Under the pieces are notes generated by a model. It had not been told where the DNA came from. It was given only the letters and a program-made list of their open reading frames with translations, and did not search any database. This document shows positions 1 to 10,844 of a DNA stretch of 64,000 nucleotides, piece after piece. Numbering within the stretch: position 1 is the first letter of the stretch; every line of letters starts with the position of its first letter. The DNA comes from Chloranthus sessilifolius (Eukaryota; Streptophyta; Magnoliopsida; Chloranthales; Chloranthaceae), in assembly GCA_021018995.1 (NCBI GenBank), contig CM037590.1, positions 82,678,097 to 82,742,096 on the forward strand. The letters are read 5' to 3'. A program made the position numbers and the translations under genes.

Positions 1-75
1 ATGATTATTAGTGAGCTTCAAGGTCCAGCAAAGGCTAGGTTAAGAGGTGAAAAGTGGTACTTTTTAGTGAATAAC
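1..75. repeat. Scrap of Athila-type LTR
   Basis: About 35 bases here (AAGGCTAGGTTAAGAGGTGA and what follows) closely match 41884-41917 in the E7 LTR, and more loosely 60490-60525 in the E9 LTR, in the same orientation. This is the block just before the conserved 'CTTTGCTAGTCC' segment of those LTRs. The piece runs off the left edge, so its element cannot be defined. It faces the opposite way to the LTR end at 500-879, so there is a junction between them. Confidence 0.4.
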
Positions 76-159
76 AACTCTCAATAAAGACTTGAAACAA
101 AATAAGTATGCGATAAGACATGATGTTCAGCTACAGTCCGTTGTGGTACACAATAAAAG

Positions 160-500
160 GGGAGAACCACCAAGTCCCATTGCCAATAACGCCTCCCCAA
201 AATCCCATTGCGTGATTTCATGTGGTAAGCAGAAGGGAAGGTTCGATCAGGCCCCATCACAAAAATAGAGAGCCTAATCACCAATGCCCCATTGCACAAC
301 AGTCACCTCACTCCACCGCAGCAGAAGCATGTGTTCACTGACAGAAGAAGGAAGAAATTCCCCTGACATTCTGTCACACCCTATCACTATCAAATCCCAT
401 TATGAACCTCTCATCAGAGTCCCCTTATGTCTCATCGCATATGCAACCAGCGGGACTCATTGCGAACCTCACCTCCCTAAGACATCTCATCTCATTGTGA
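160..500 (+). repeat. Array of CCCATTG-type words
   Basis: Irregularly spaced variants of CCCATTG followed by CGAACCTC or similar (for example near 175, 203, 285, 398 and 457). No fixed period, so not a satellite. The array lies next to an LTR end (500-879) and occupies the same place as the word arrays of the other LTRs in this window. I read it as the family-specific array of this LTR. Short open frames through it look spurious. Confidence 0.4.
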
Positions 501-879
501 ACCAAATTTCTGAAAGATTGCTTATTAGTATAAATCTGTGTTGAGGAAACCTAGTTTTTGATTGATGCCCAAATTCTAGAGGACTGATATACAGAGTAAC
601 GGTATTTTACTTTTGTAAGCATCCGAGAACTGAAGGATTGCGATTGATGACCATAATATGGAAGTAGATTTAGATTTACTTTTCTCGTAATTAGTTTAAC
701 AACGTTTCTTTTATTCATGTTTCTCAACCTTTAAAAGACAAATAAAAGTTTTCTCAAGAAGAAGGAAAAATAAAGATTGACCTTCCCTATGGGAATGATC
801 CTATACTAGTGCTACAATTTCCATTGTGTGCTTGTAATAGGTTAAGGCTAAGTACAATTAAAAGCCTCATCATCTGCCA
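500..879 (+). repeat. Terminal part of an Athila-like LTR, inverted relative to E3
   Basis: The reverse complement of this stretch matches about 19757-20120, the outer end of the E3 LTR, with few differences. Shared landmarks are GATGAGGCTTTTAATTGTAC, the CACTAGTATAGGATCATTCC block and AAAATACCGTTAC. Similarity stops at the terminal CA at 879, matching the TG that opens the E3 LTR at 19747. The parent element is therefore E3-related, lies in + orientation, and ends here. Confidence 0.65.
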
Positions 880-1682
880 ATAATATTGGATTTATAGGCT
901 GATAATATCAATTTCTTTTTTGATGCAATCAAGGTTTTGATGATCACGAGAGGCCAATACCTTGAGATATGTATATACAACTAAACAAGGATAGAAATCT
1001 GTGCATGCCTCAAAGTCCAAATGAATGGACGGTTAACGAGAGATCAATGCAATTGTCTAGGATGAGTTTGCAATGGCCCATGTGCTAAATGTAGGCAAAA
1101 TTCTCTGAGCTGACCTAAGCATTGGCACTATAGTACTCGGGTCACCATTTTGGGATTGTGCCCTACATCCCTGGTACCAATCTCTGCATGCCTCAGAGTC
1201 AAGGGGCTCGTTCGAGAGTTGGGGAAAGCACAGAAAGAGGGTTTATGTGCACAAAGCGTCCAAAAGCGGACGATTTCTGAGGGTTTCTGCCGTTCGCAAG
1301 TTTTGATGGGTCACACATTAAAGAGGCCACTTTTCGAGCGAAAGCGACAGCTCCAATTCCTCCGTTCCTACACAGAAAAGCTCTGAATTAGGGGTTTCAT
1401 TTGTATACTTCTCTTGTAGATATACAGTATACCAAGCCTCCTTCCAACAGTCAGTTTGAGCAATGGCTATGAAGGTATATAAACAAATATTAGCAAGCGT
1501 TTGTTCTCATTTTTGAATTGTGTTCATTGTGCCACTTGCAGGGAGATTGAGAGAACTCACAACCATGTCAGAAAGCTCTTCACAAGCTGAATAGTAAGGT
1601 ATGAGCAGAAGTAGATTGAACCCTGTTTGTTGTGTAGCTAGTACATTTTTTTACCCTGTTTGTTGTGTAGCTTGCAGGGAGA
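880..1682. other. Unassigned flank with exon-like signals
   Basis: No match to the retroelements in the window and no convincing protein frame. Two short stretches look like exon borders: an ATGGCTATGAAG followed by GTATAT at about 1462-1479, and TTGCAG|GGAGATTGAG, seen at about 1539 and again at about 1672. This could be the 5' edge of a disrupted host gene or of a low-copy transposon. I cannot name it. The 78-residue frame at 1150-1386 has no recognisable features. Confidence 0.3.
1621..1672 (+). repeat. 19-bp direct repeat, two copies
   Basis: CCCTGTTTGTTGTGTAGCT occurs at 1621-1639 and again at 1654-1672, a 33-base period. The second copy ends just before the TTGCAGGGAGATTGAG segment into which E1 inserted. 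It is probably a small local duplication that pre-dates the insertion. Confidence 0.7.
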
Positions 1683-1687
1683 TTGAG
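1683..1687. repeat. Target-site duplication of E1, left copy (TTGAG)
   Basis: TTGAG directly precedes the TG start of the E1 5' LTR and is repeated directly after the CA end of the 3' LTR at 13554-13558. A perfect 5-bp duplication is the normal signature of Ty3/gypsy integration, and it fixes both ends of E1. Confidence 0.9.
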
Positions 1688-1906
1688 TGTGACGTCTCGA
1701 TAAATTTTGATTTCCGAATAGGTCCAACTTGGTATGCGTGTCTGACAGGTCACTTGACTGATATTATAAATTTTGAGAAGTAAATTAAATTATGAGAATA
1801 AGTCTCAAGTGAAAAAGAAGAAGTTAGTGATAAGATGAGCCATTAGATGAAGTACCATACACCAGCGTGCGGTGTATCGCCTCAACACCCAAAATTGTGA
1901 TTTTTG

Positions 1907-1914
1907 TATAAAAG
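1907..1914 (+). promoter_or_regulatory. TATA box of the E1 LTR promoter
   Basis: TATAAAAG is preserved in the 5' LTR and at 11599-11606 in the 3' LTR, about 220 bases inside the LTR, in otherwise slightly diverged context. It is the best candidate for the core of the element's own promoter. The transcription start cannot be placed from sequence. Confidence 0.5.
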
Positions 1915-2320
1915 CAAATTGGATAGAAATTTTCAATTTCTGACTTGGTTTGTTTAGAGAAGAGAAAGCTTGAAACTTCTTCCACCCTTATCGTGTGATC
2001 CGACCATTTGATCAGAATGTGTACAATGGAGAGAGTGAAGAATTGTGTGGGTTGAAGTGGAGCTCCGTCTAAGGCTTCGTCTCAATTTAGTCGCTAGAGA
2101 GATCGACCTAATTTTACTCTGAAACCCTCCGTGATAACGATCCATGGAAAATGCATGATTGATCAAAGAATGGTAAGCAAGATGAGTTATTTATGTTGTG
2201 TATAGTTGTGTGAAGATTTAGTGAAAGAGTGTTTAAGAATAAATAAAGATTAGGAAGAAGTTTAAGGAAAAACGAGTCAGGAAGAAGAAGCCCGTAAGCC
2301 TAAAGAAATATGTCAAAACT

Positions 2321-2465
2321 AATCGATCGAAATTAGAAATCGATTGATCGATTTTGATAGGACAAAAGATAAGTGTGTTTTTTTGAAGAAACCAATCGAT
2401 CGAACTGGGTTTCGATCGATCAATTCTGGAAACTGATCGATCGAATTGGGATTCGATCAATCAAT
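2321..2465 (+). repeat. TCGATCGA word array in the E1 5' LTR
   Basis: At least six copies or near copies of the self-complementary word TCGATCGA in about 145 bases, separated by AT-rich spacers of uneven length. The equivalent array in the 3' LTR is at about 12020-12170. The opening 65 bases or so align with the internal array at about 9020-9090, so the two are related by descent, not just by composition. Confidence 0.8.
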
Positions 2466-2781
2466 TTGGTCAGATTTTGACATTTTTCAATTTTGAGGAA
2501 CAAACTCGAGGAGACTTTAGGGCTTTCTATTTTCCATCATTTTTTACATATGGGATATAATATGATGTGTTCTAGGTTGGGATTAAGAGGACATGATGAG
2601 AATGATACCTTGAGAAGAGGAAGTCTTCGTTTTGGCTTTGACTTGAGGTAGAGAAAATTCCATACCATGTGCATTTGATACAAGCATGAATATTATGATA
2701 TAAAGACTAAGAAAGTAAAATTTATGAACTTTGTTATTCAAATATATGTGAGCTTTGTACATGGATTCAAAACATGAAAAA

Positions 2782-2872
2782 TGTGTGTGTGTGTGTGTGT
2801 GTGAACTCCAAAAGGAATCTTATATGTGTGTGTGAACTCCGAAAGTAATCCTATATGTGTGTGTGAACTTCG
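2782..2872 (+). repeat. GT microsatellite and 'GTGTGTGAACTCC' repeat
   Basis: A (GT)n run at about 2782-2802 starts a short tandem series, each unit ending GTGTGTGAACT(C/T)C(C/G)-A. Three units are seen here and two in the matching part of the 3' LTR (about 12486-12535). The copy-number difference arose after insertion, because both LTRs were identical at that time. Confidence 0.75.
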
Positions 2873-3890
2873 AGATTTTAACTTCAAAAAACTAGCTATG
2901 AAATACCACTTTTCATGGTGATAAACTATAAGTTAAATTATACTACGATTTGAGGTTCTTGTGGAATGAATTCCTTATGCTCCGATACGGCGAGATATTA
3001 GTTCATTCATACTGATCTGCAGTAAACTTTGTTCGGTACAAGTATCCCTCTTACGCAGGGACTTGGGCATCATGAAAATAGTTCATTGAACGACGATGGT
3101 TGGGATTCCCATCGGTATATATGTGACTCAATGCTATGTATGCTTGAGATTATATTTAAGTGATCTGTTTAAGTTTTCTTGTGTTATATGAAAAGATTTA
3201 GAGCTCATGTGATTTAACTTTGAATCCTGCATATAAAATCAGTTTTAATTCGATTCAAATGCTCTTTAAACTGCAAGTCTTTCAATTTATAAGCATGTTC
3301 GATATGTCATAATATGTGTGATGTGATAATAAGCATGATATTGATATTTTCCCTATTGAGCTTATGTTATTAGCTTACCCTTCGACTATACGTCATAGGC
3401 ACAGGAGCAGATACGGGTACTGGGGATCTTGAGCTAGAGGATCCTGAGTACGTTCCAGAGGAGGAATCAGAGCCTCCTTCAGAAGAGTATTTCCCTTAGA
3501 GGATTGGGTTTGCACATTTTTGGAGATTTTGTGAGAGTAGGGCTTGGTACATCCAGCCAATCTGTGTTTAGAATTTGAATTATATAATGAAGTTTTGGAT
3601 AATTATTTTTGTGAACCATCGTGTTGGTGATGGTTGCCCATCACCAATGGTTCGTTTTGATTCTTTGTTCATATGTTTGGAATGGAGTTAGAACTGTTAT
3701 TTTGATATGTTTGAAATATAGAAATGAAACTTTCTTTTACTATATATGATGACTCTATCTGCTTAGTTAGAGATATCTGCTTTGTTTTCAGCTTTGTGTG
3801 TGGATGTACCAATTATTTCGTTCAAGGATCACTCTTATCGGTGATCTGATGGTCCGAGCTTCGTGATTAGGAAATCCGGGTTGTCACAGT

Positions 3891-3902
3891 TGATATCAAA
3901 GC
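3891..3902 (+). other. E1 primer-binding site
   Basis: TGATATCAAAGC starts two bases after the 5' LTR and resembles TGGTATCAGAGC, the usual complement of the 3' end of plant initiator tRNA-Met. This priming tRNA is standard for chromoviruses. Confidence 0.75.
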
Positions 3903-4016
3903 ATCAACTTTAGAAAATTCTAATAGATCTTAAACATGTGTAGTGTTTTTAAGAGTTTTGTCAGAGTAAAGGGACCATCTGTTAATAAAACTTTCGCTTC
4001 ATGTTAATAGAGCAAT

Positions 4017-5319
4017 ATGTCTGCTAGAAGTAGAGGTAGACCAAGAGGCAGTCGGGGGAGAAGTGAAAGGAATGTGGAAGACATTCCCATCAATTCGAAC
4101 CGAGTTCCTATTGGTGAGAGGAACCCTCTTGAAGAGGGAGAAAATCAGGGAAGAAATGAGAATGAGAGAATGGCTCAGGCCATGGAAGCCATGGCTAATG
4201 CTATGGCTCAGCAGATGGTGTTGTTGGCAGCGAACAATGCCAATAATTATCAGCAATTGCATCCACTTCTAACTCTGACTCCGCCTACGCCATCAGCATT
4301 TGTTGAATTTAGGAGATTGAGACCTCCTAGTTTCTATGGTCTGACCGATCCGCTTGAAGCTGAGAAATGGTTAAATTAGATCGAGAAACTTCTACAGAGA
4401 TTACCGTGTACTGATGAGGAGAAGGTGGTCTTCTTTTCGCTTAGAAGGAAAAGCTGATCCTTGGTGGAAGTTGGTCTTGAGAATGAGAGAGTAGGAAAGT
4501 TCAGATGGATTATCGACTTGGGATGAATTTGTCAAAGTATTCAACAAGGAATACTTTCCAAGACAAGTGAGAAATCAGATGGCGGCGATGTTTATGATGT
4601 TAGAATAAGGAGGAATGTCCGTACGGGAATATGGTACAAAATTCACAAGGTTATCAAGGTTTGCACCGGAGTACGTGGCCACGGAATTGATGAAGGCCAA
4701 CAAGTTTGAACTTGACTTAAGGTCGAATGTACATGATAGAATCTCCGTGTTGGAAATGAAAACTTATGGAGCAATGATGGGAAAGGCACTGGTTGCCAAG
4801 AAATACATAGATGAATTATATAAGAGAAGGGACCATCTATATAGGGGCAGGGTAGGTCAAGGGAGACCGAATCACTATGAATTGGTGACCAAAAAGCCAA
4901 GATCTACAGCACTAGTTCCTAGACAACCTATCAAAGCTATTTATTCTAGGCCACTGATGCGTACTTCAGTTAGACCTTTCCGTTATGATGGCCCTGCTAC
5001 TACTACAAGAGTATCAACCACTCAAGGGTTTTCAAAGGTAGCATCGTCCACTCCTATTGAGACGTGTGCCCGATGTGGCAAGTCTCACAAGTCCGCAGAC
5101 TGCAAACGGAGTACAGCAGGATGTTTTAAGTGTGGTAAGGTGGGGCACATGATCAAGGATTGCCCAAAGTTGAGGAAAGAGAGAATGGCTTCAGCCGCTA
5201 TGCCAAGGCCTATTTGGACCACAAGGCATACTGTGCAAGGGCGTGCGTATGCTGTTATCACAAATAATGCCCAGACCAATAATGATGTGAACCAAGGTAT
5301 CACTTTATATATAATATAA
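4017..5319 (+). pseudogene. gag: E1 gag remnant (capsid and CCHC zinc knuckles)
   Basis: Gag of the E1 chromovirus. The N-terminal part is arginine-rich and leads into the capsid region, recognised by motifs such as RLRPPSFYG, LTDPLEAEKWL and SVREYGTKFTRLSRFAPEYV, all typical of Tekay-type gag. Near the end, at about 5065-5165, two cysteine-histidine knuckles follow one another (CARCGKSHKSADC and CFKCGKVGHMIKDC), which would bind the element's RNA. Protease follows downstream. The frame is interrupted, so this is a fossil. Confidence 0.9.
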
Positions 5320-5404
5320 ATCTATTTTTATTAGATTTTAGACAAAGAAGGTGCATAATATTAGATAGTCTTAAACATTGCTAATGTAGAACAACATAAT
5401 ATTT

Positions 5405-8400
5405 TGCACTCATCTAAGTAGACTGTATGCATGAAACTTAGGTACCTTACAAATGTACAAGGAAGATGACTATTATTGCTATGAAGCACGAGTGTTGATA
5501 GACCCAGGGTCTACCCACTCATTTGTGACACCTCAATTTGCAATGAAGATGAAAGTTGTTCTCAAGCCATTAGATTTTATTTTGGAAGTGTCACTTTTGA
5601 CGGGAAATTATGTTAACACCGACATGGTGTGTAGGTCAGTTGTTGTCGCTGTCAGGGATTACTCAGATCATGAGTCAGCAACCAACTTGATTTTATTTGA
5701 AATGCAAGGATTCGACGTGATCCTTGGCATGGATTGGTAATCCACTTATAACGCGAGCGTCGATTGCCGAAGGAAGATAGTCATGTTTTGCCCCAATGGG
5801 AGTAAATCATTCAGATTTTTTGGCATGCAATCGACTATCATACCTTTTATCTCTGCGATCCGAGCAGGATGCTTGATGAAGAACGAATGTAGTGGATACC
5901 TCACTTTTCTACAAGAGCAAGGAGAAGGGAAGAACATCATAACCGATATTCTGATTACTTGTGAGTTTCAGGATGTGTTCCCAGACGAATTGCCAGGATT
6001 GCCACCAAATCAAGAGGTGGAGTTCGCTATCGACTTAGCACCAAGTACGGAGCTAGTATCTAAAGTACCATATCGAATGGCTCCAACTATTGAAGGAGTT
6101 GAAGGATCAGTTGTAGGAACTCTTAGATAAAGGGTTCATAAGACCCAGTGTGTCTCCTTGGAGAGCACCGATCTAATTTGTTAAGAAGGACTGGTTGATG
6201 AGGTTGTGCATCGACTATCGTCAGTTGAATAAGTTAACCATCAAGAATCGATACCCTTTACCCAGAATAGATGATCTCTTCGATCATTTGCAAGGGGCAA
6301 GGTTCTTTTCTAAGATAGACCTGAGATCGAGTTATCACCAGCTGAAGGTCAAAACCGACGATATTTAGAAGATGACATTTAGAACCAGATATGGGCATTA
6401 TGAGTTCTTAGTGATGCCTTTCAATTTTACCAATGCACCAGCTTCATTCATGGACCTTGTGAATAGGGTGTTCAAGACATATCTTGATACTTGCATGGTT
6501 GTGTTCGTGGATGATATTCTCGTCTAGTCAAAGTCTAGGGAAGAGCATGAGCAGCATTTAAGGATAGCTCTACAGACGCTATGTGAACACCACCTTTGTA
6601 TGAAGCTCAACAAGTGTGAGTTTTGGTTAGAGCAAGTGAGCTTCTTAGGACACGTTGTTTCTAAGATAGGTGTTACGGTGGATCCAACAAAGATTAATGT
6701 TGTAGTAGAATGGAAGCAACCAAAGACTGTGACTGAGATTTGCAGTTTCCTCGGTTTGGTTGGATATTATAAGAGATTTGTGGAGAGATTTTCAAAGATT
6801 TCAGGACCACTCACAAGACTCACAAGGAAAGATGTTAAATTTGAATGGATCGAGACATGTGAGAAGAGTTTTCAGGAGCTTAAGAAGGGACTTACCTCTG
6901 CACCAGTATTGGCTATTCCTTTAGGCAGTGGAGGGTTTGTTATGTACAGTGACGCTTCATATAGTGGGTTAGGCTGTGTGCTTAACCAGCATCGAAAAGT
7001 TATTACCTATGGGTCAAGACAGCTTAAGGACCATGAAAGAATTATCCAACGCATGATTTGGAAATAGCAGTAGTGATATTTGTGTTGAAGATATGGAGAC
7101 ATTATCTTATGGAGAAACCTTTGAGATCTTCACGGATCATAAGAGCCTCAGGTGATTGTTTACACAGAAGGAATTAAATATGAGGTAATGGAGATGGATC
7201 AAATTTCTCAAGGATTACGATTGCTCCATTCAGTATCACCTAGGTAAGGCAAACGTAGTAGCAGATGCTTTGAGTCAGAAGAATTTGGCTCAGTTATCTA
7301 GCCTTATCATAGGAATCCGTAGATGGAAACTACTGGAAGATCTTTCTCTATATGACAAGAAGATCGAGGTGCAAGGTTCATGTGCCTTATTGGCAAACAT
7401 CATGATCTGATTGACGATCTTCGATCACGCTTATGAGTTACAGATGAAAGATGTAGAGTTATTAAAGATCAAACAAGAGGTGACAGAGGGCACCAATTCA
7501 GATTTCTCCATAAGAGAGGATGGGTCGCTATTGTTTAGAGGGTGTCTATGTATACCAATCGATGCCGATCTCCGACAAACTATTTTGGACAAGGCCCACA
7601 AGTCAAGATATGCTATTCATTCTGGTGGTACGAAGATGTATCGGAATCTAAAGAAGAATTATTTGTGGAGAGGTTTGAAAAAAGTTGTCGTTGAATACGT
7701 TTCGAAGTGTTTGGTATGTCAGCAAGTGAAGGTGGTTCACAGGCATCCATCAGGTTTATTACAACCTCTGTCGATACTAGAGTCGAAATGGGAGTCAATC
7801 TCCATAAACTTCATTTTGGGATTACCACGAACACCAAAGCAGCATAATGTAATTTGGGTCGTTGATAGACTAACAAAGTCAGCTCACTTTTTGCCATACA
7901 ACACTACATATACAATAAGTAAACTAGCAGATATGTATATGAAAGAAGTTGTCTGATTGCATGGCATTCCGGTGAGCATTGTCTTAGATCGTGAATCGTT
8001 ATATACCTCTCAGTTCTGGCAGAAGTTTCAAGAGGGAATGAGTACAAGATTGGACTTCAGTTCAATGTTTCACCACAGACATATGGTCAGACTAAATGGG
8101 TGAATTAGATCATTGAAGATATGCTCAGAGCTTGTATGATCAATTTTTGAGGATCCTAGGGTCAACATCTACCATTTATCGAATTTGCATACAATAACAT
8201 CTATCAATCAAGCATGAGTATGGCCCCTTACGAAGCATTGTATGGATGGAGATGTAGATCACCGATTAACTGGGAAGAAACTAGAGAAAAATTTATATTG
8301 GGTCTAGAGGTTATTGAGAGTAATGCCGAAGTTGTCCGTCTGATTCGTGAGAAGATCAAGGCAGCTCAGAGTAGACATAAAAGTTATGCCAATTTAAAAA

Positions 8401-8841
8401 GAACGAGCGTGGATTTTCAAGTTGGAGATCACGTGTTCATCAAGATTTCACCTATGAAAGGTGTGATGCGCTTCAAAAAGCATGGAAAGCTAAGTCCACG
8501 CTACAGAGGACCGTTTGATATTTTGGGATGGGTTGGTGAAGTTGCATATAGGGTTGCTCTATCCCCACAACTCGATAGGGTACACAATGTATTTCATGAA
8601 TCGATGCTAAGGAAGTATGTGAAGGATCCGACTCACATTTTTGATGATTAACCGATAGAAATTTATGAGGATTTGACTGTGAGGGAAGAACCTGTTCAGA
8701 TAGTTGATTGGAAGGAGTAGGTGTTGAACACTAAACGTATTCCCTTAATTCTTGTAAAGTGGAAGAATAACTCTAGAGAGGAGGCCACTTGGGAACGTGA
8801 AATCAAAATCCACGATCAATACCCACCTTTGTTTCAATGAG
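5405..8841 (+). pseudogene. pol: E1 pol remnant: protease, RT, RNase H, integrase, chromodomain-like tail
   Basis: Order of domains read from the translation: aspartic protease at about 5453-5740 (VLIDPGSTHSFV and VILGMDW); reverse transcriptase at about 6000-6600; RNase H at about 6900-7300 (MYSDASYSGLGCVLNQ); integrase zinc domain at about 7560-7740 (KCLVCQQVK); integrase core at about 7790-8200; GPY/F region at about 8480-8640 (LSPRYRGPFDIL, LDRVHNVFHESMLRKY). A last segment at about 8650-8841 with ILVKWKNNSREEATWERE resembles the chromodomain of Tekay/Del elements, which in this clade directs integration to heterochromatin. The gene is interrupted at many points and not functional. Confidence 0.9.
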
Positions 8842-9029
8842 ATTCGAGAGAACTTTTGGTGGACTTGTAATTATTAATAAAATTTTCATTCGATGTTTTA
8901 GTTTACATATAGCTTATTGAATCTATAAAGAACACCATTTTAGGAGTATAAATGAATCATATTTAGTTGAGTTGGAGAATGCCCTGGTAAAGAGTACTTT
9001 ATACAGAGAAAACTGAATTTTCTGTCAAA

Positions 9030-9415
9030 ACCGATCGGTTGAAATTCAAAATTGATCAATCGATTTTGACAAAACAGAGAAACGTGTGATTTCTGTTAAA
9101 AATCGATTGATCAAAGTCTAAACAGATCGATCAATTTATAAACCGATCAAACGACATTGAATCCGATCGTTCGAGTTTAGAACAGAGAAGAGGGTTATTT
9201 TTGTTAGAAATTGATTGATCGAACTAAAAACTGATTAATTAAAATGGAAATTGATCGATCGAAATAGAAATCGATCGATCGATTTTATCAAGCGGCAGAG
9301 TTTAAAACAAAAACTGATCGAGCGATTTGTGAAATCGATTGATCGAATTAATCGACCGACATAGTTATAAGAGAAAACCAATTGATCAATTTTCAAAATC
9401 GATCGATCGATTTCA
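9030..9415 (+). repeat. Internal TCGATCGA word array of E1, between pol and the 3' ORF
   Basis: About a dozen variants of TCGATCGA/GATTGATCGA spread over nearly 400 bases. The start aligns with the LTR array (GTCAAAACYRATCG..., then GATTTTGA-ACA-AG--A--GTGTG), indicating it derives from LTR sequence. It ends directly before a TATA-like box at 9420 and the leader of the extra 3' ORF. Confidence 0.8.
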
Positions 9416-9419
9416 GCAG

Positions 9420-9627
9420 TATAAAAGAAAATCATGTTTTCTTTTTAATTTACACAATTTCTTTTGGGGTTTTTTATTTATTTTGCTCTTGCTTTTTGGA
9501 GATTACCAGCCTCAATTTTCAGCCGTTGGAGCTTTGATTCTTCGCAAGATTAAATCCAAATCTCTACCAAGGTAAACCCTGACCTTTTCTAGAGATTTTT
9601 TTCTTAAGATTCAAGTTCAAACCCTAG
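9420..9627 (+). promoter_or_regulatory. Promoter-like module before the E1 3' ORF (TATA box, leader, telo-box)
   Basis: TATAAAAG at 9420-9427 follows the word array. A leader follows with a possible 5' splice site (CCAAG|GTAAAC at about 9568-9577), a TC-rich stretch, and the telo-box AAACCCTAG at 9619-9627, 24 bases before the ATG at 9651. Telo-boxes close to the start of transcription are common in plant genes. The same arrangement is seen in E3 and twice in E7. Function is inferred. Confidence 0.5.
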
Positions 9628-9650
9628 TTTCCTTCGCTTTCTAGAAATTA

Positions 9651-10844
9651 ATGGCGCTCAAAATGAATCCGGCCACTAAGCCTTCGACTTCAAATCAACC
9701 CACAACACAAGCGGGCTCTTTGCGTTGACCACCACCAATGGAATGACCTAATGCGTGGTGGGCGGCTACGGAATTTGCAGCCAATTGGACCTTCGACCCA
9801 ATACTATTTCAAGAACATGAAGAGACCAAGTGGGCATTTCAATATCTTGGAAAAGCCAGATTGGAGAGTTTACTCAAACCCCTAATCGACAACTACGACC
9901 CTCGTTTGGTGAGACTTTTTTATCAAAATATGTATACGGGTGAGAAATCAGATACAATATGTACGAAGATTGATAATAGAATCTATGAGTTTACCCATGA
10001 GAGTATCGCCGATGCTTTGGAGTGCTATGTGGAGTACAACCAAACTTGGAACTTGTAGACTTCCACATTGCCACTGAGAGGATGACCAGGGGTAGGCATG
10101 GATTGGGCCAGTTAGTAACTAGAGCCCAATTGCCAAGCCATTTGTGGATGTTAGATATCATTTTTAAGTGCAACCTATACCCACTCAAGCATAAGAAAAA
10201 AAGAGTTGGTGTAGTGCAGCAGGCACTCTTTTCGGCCTTTGCAGGCCAATGGTTTAATGCCTCGAAGGTAGTTTGTGATGGCATAGAATATGCCCGGGGT
10301 AAGATGTTGGAAGGCGGAGCAAAGCCTACGGAGAAAATACCTTATGCTCGCCTTATTTTGAGTATGATTGAGGATTATCCTGGAGGGGATGAATATGAGA
10401 TCCCAGAAATTGAGCAGAAATTGACTGACAATGTGAAGCGCTACTCGCTTAAAGAGTGGAAGAAAAGTTATAATCAGTTGGTGAAAATTCAGGGAGTGGG
10501 AGATCAGGAGCAGCCAACACCAGAGCAGCACGTTCCACGCCGTGTACCCCCACCTCAGCGAGCATTAGCAATGGCGATATGAATATGTTCTAACCCTTAT
10601 GGTGGAGAACCATCGTCAGTTGACCCGTCGTCTGGATTACCACGAGGGCGCATTGACCCGTCGTCTGGATTTCCTGACTGATTATATGTCACACCTTACG
10701 GACGCTCGTGCCTACGTCCCTGACCTGCGTTTCTATCCTATGGACGTGTCTACTTCTCGGGGTGTGGATGAGCTGGACCATCTGATGAGTAGGAGGATCC
10801 GTGAGAGGAGTAGGCTGTTTTGTAAATTTTTGAAGTTATTTTGA
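9651..10844 (+). pseudogene. E1 additional 3' ORF, 'putative plant transposon protein' type domain
   Basis: An ORF between pol and the 3' LTR, in the position where Athila elements carry their env-like ORF, but here in a chromovirus. From an ATGGCG start at 9651 the translation shows LVRLFYQNMYTG (about 9912-9947), then HLWMLDIIFKCNLYP, GQWFNAS and IPYARLILSMIEDYP (about 10140-10380), followed by a Q/P-rich end. The spacing and motifs parallel the 528-residue ORF of E7 (LFYQH, FIDQVLRKNIY, LPYARIITLLL). I take both as the domain catalogued in plants as a putative transposon protein; its function is unknown. No membrane segment is evident. Interrupted, so a fossil. Confidence 0.65.

Larger units (their letters stand above)
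1688..3888 (+). repeat. E1 5' LTR
   Basis: It begins TGTGACGTC and ends GGGTTGTCACA. It pairs along its whole length with 11384-13553. Internal landmarks present in both copies are a TATA box, the TCGATCGA word array, a GT-rich stretch, and a purine-rich segment near 3420-3500. The left copy is about 30 bases longer, largely because of the GT-rich repeat. Confidence 0.92.

Noticed and set aside
1601-1783. 60-residue frame with PVCCVA repeated, looking like a cysteine-rich peptide
   Set aside because: The repeat is the 19-bp direct repeat at 1621-1672, and the frame runs across the E1 insertion boundary, so it cannot be an ancestral gene.
2313-2470. TCGATCGA arrays as a satellite DNA
   Set aside because: There is no constant period and the spacers differ. 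The arrays are confined to LTRs and one internal spacer.
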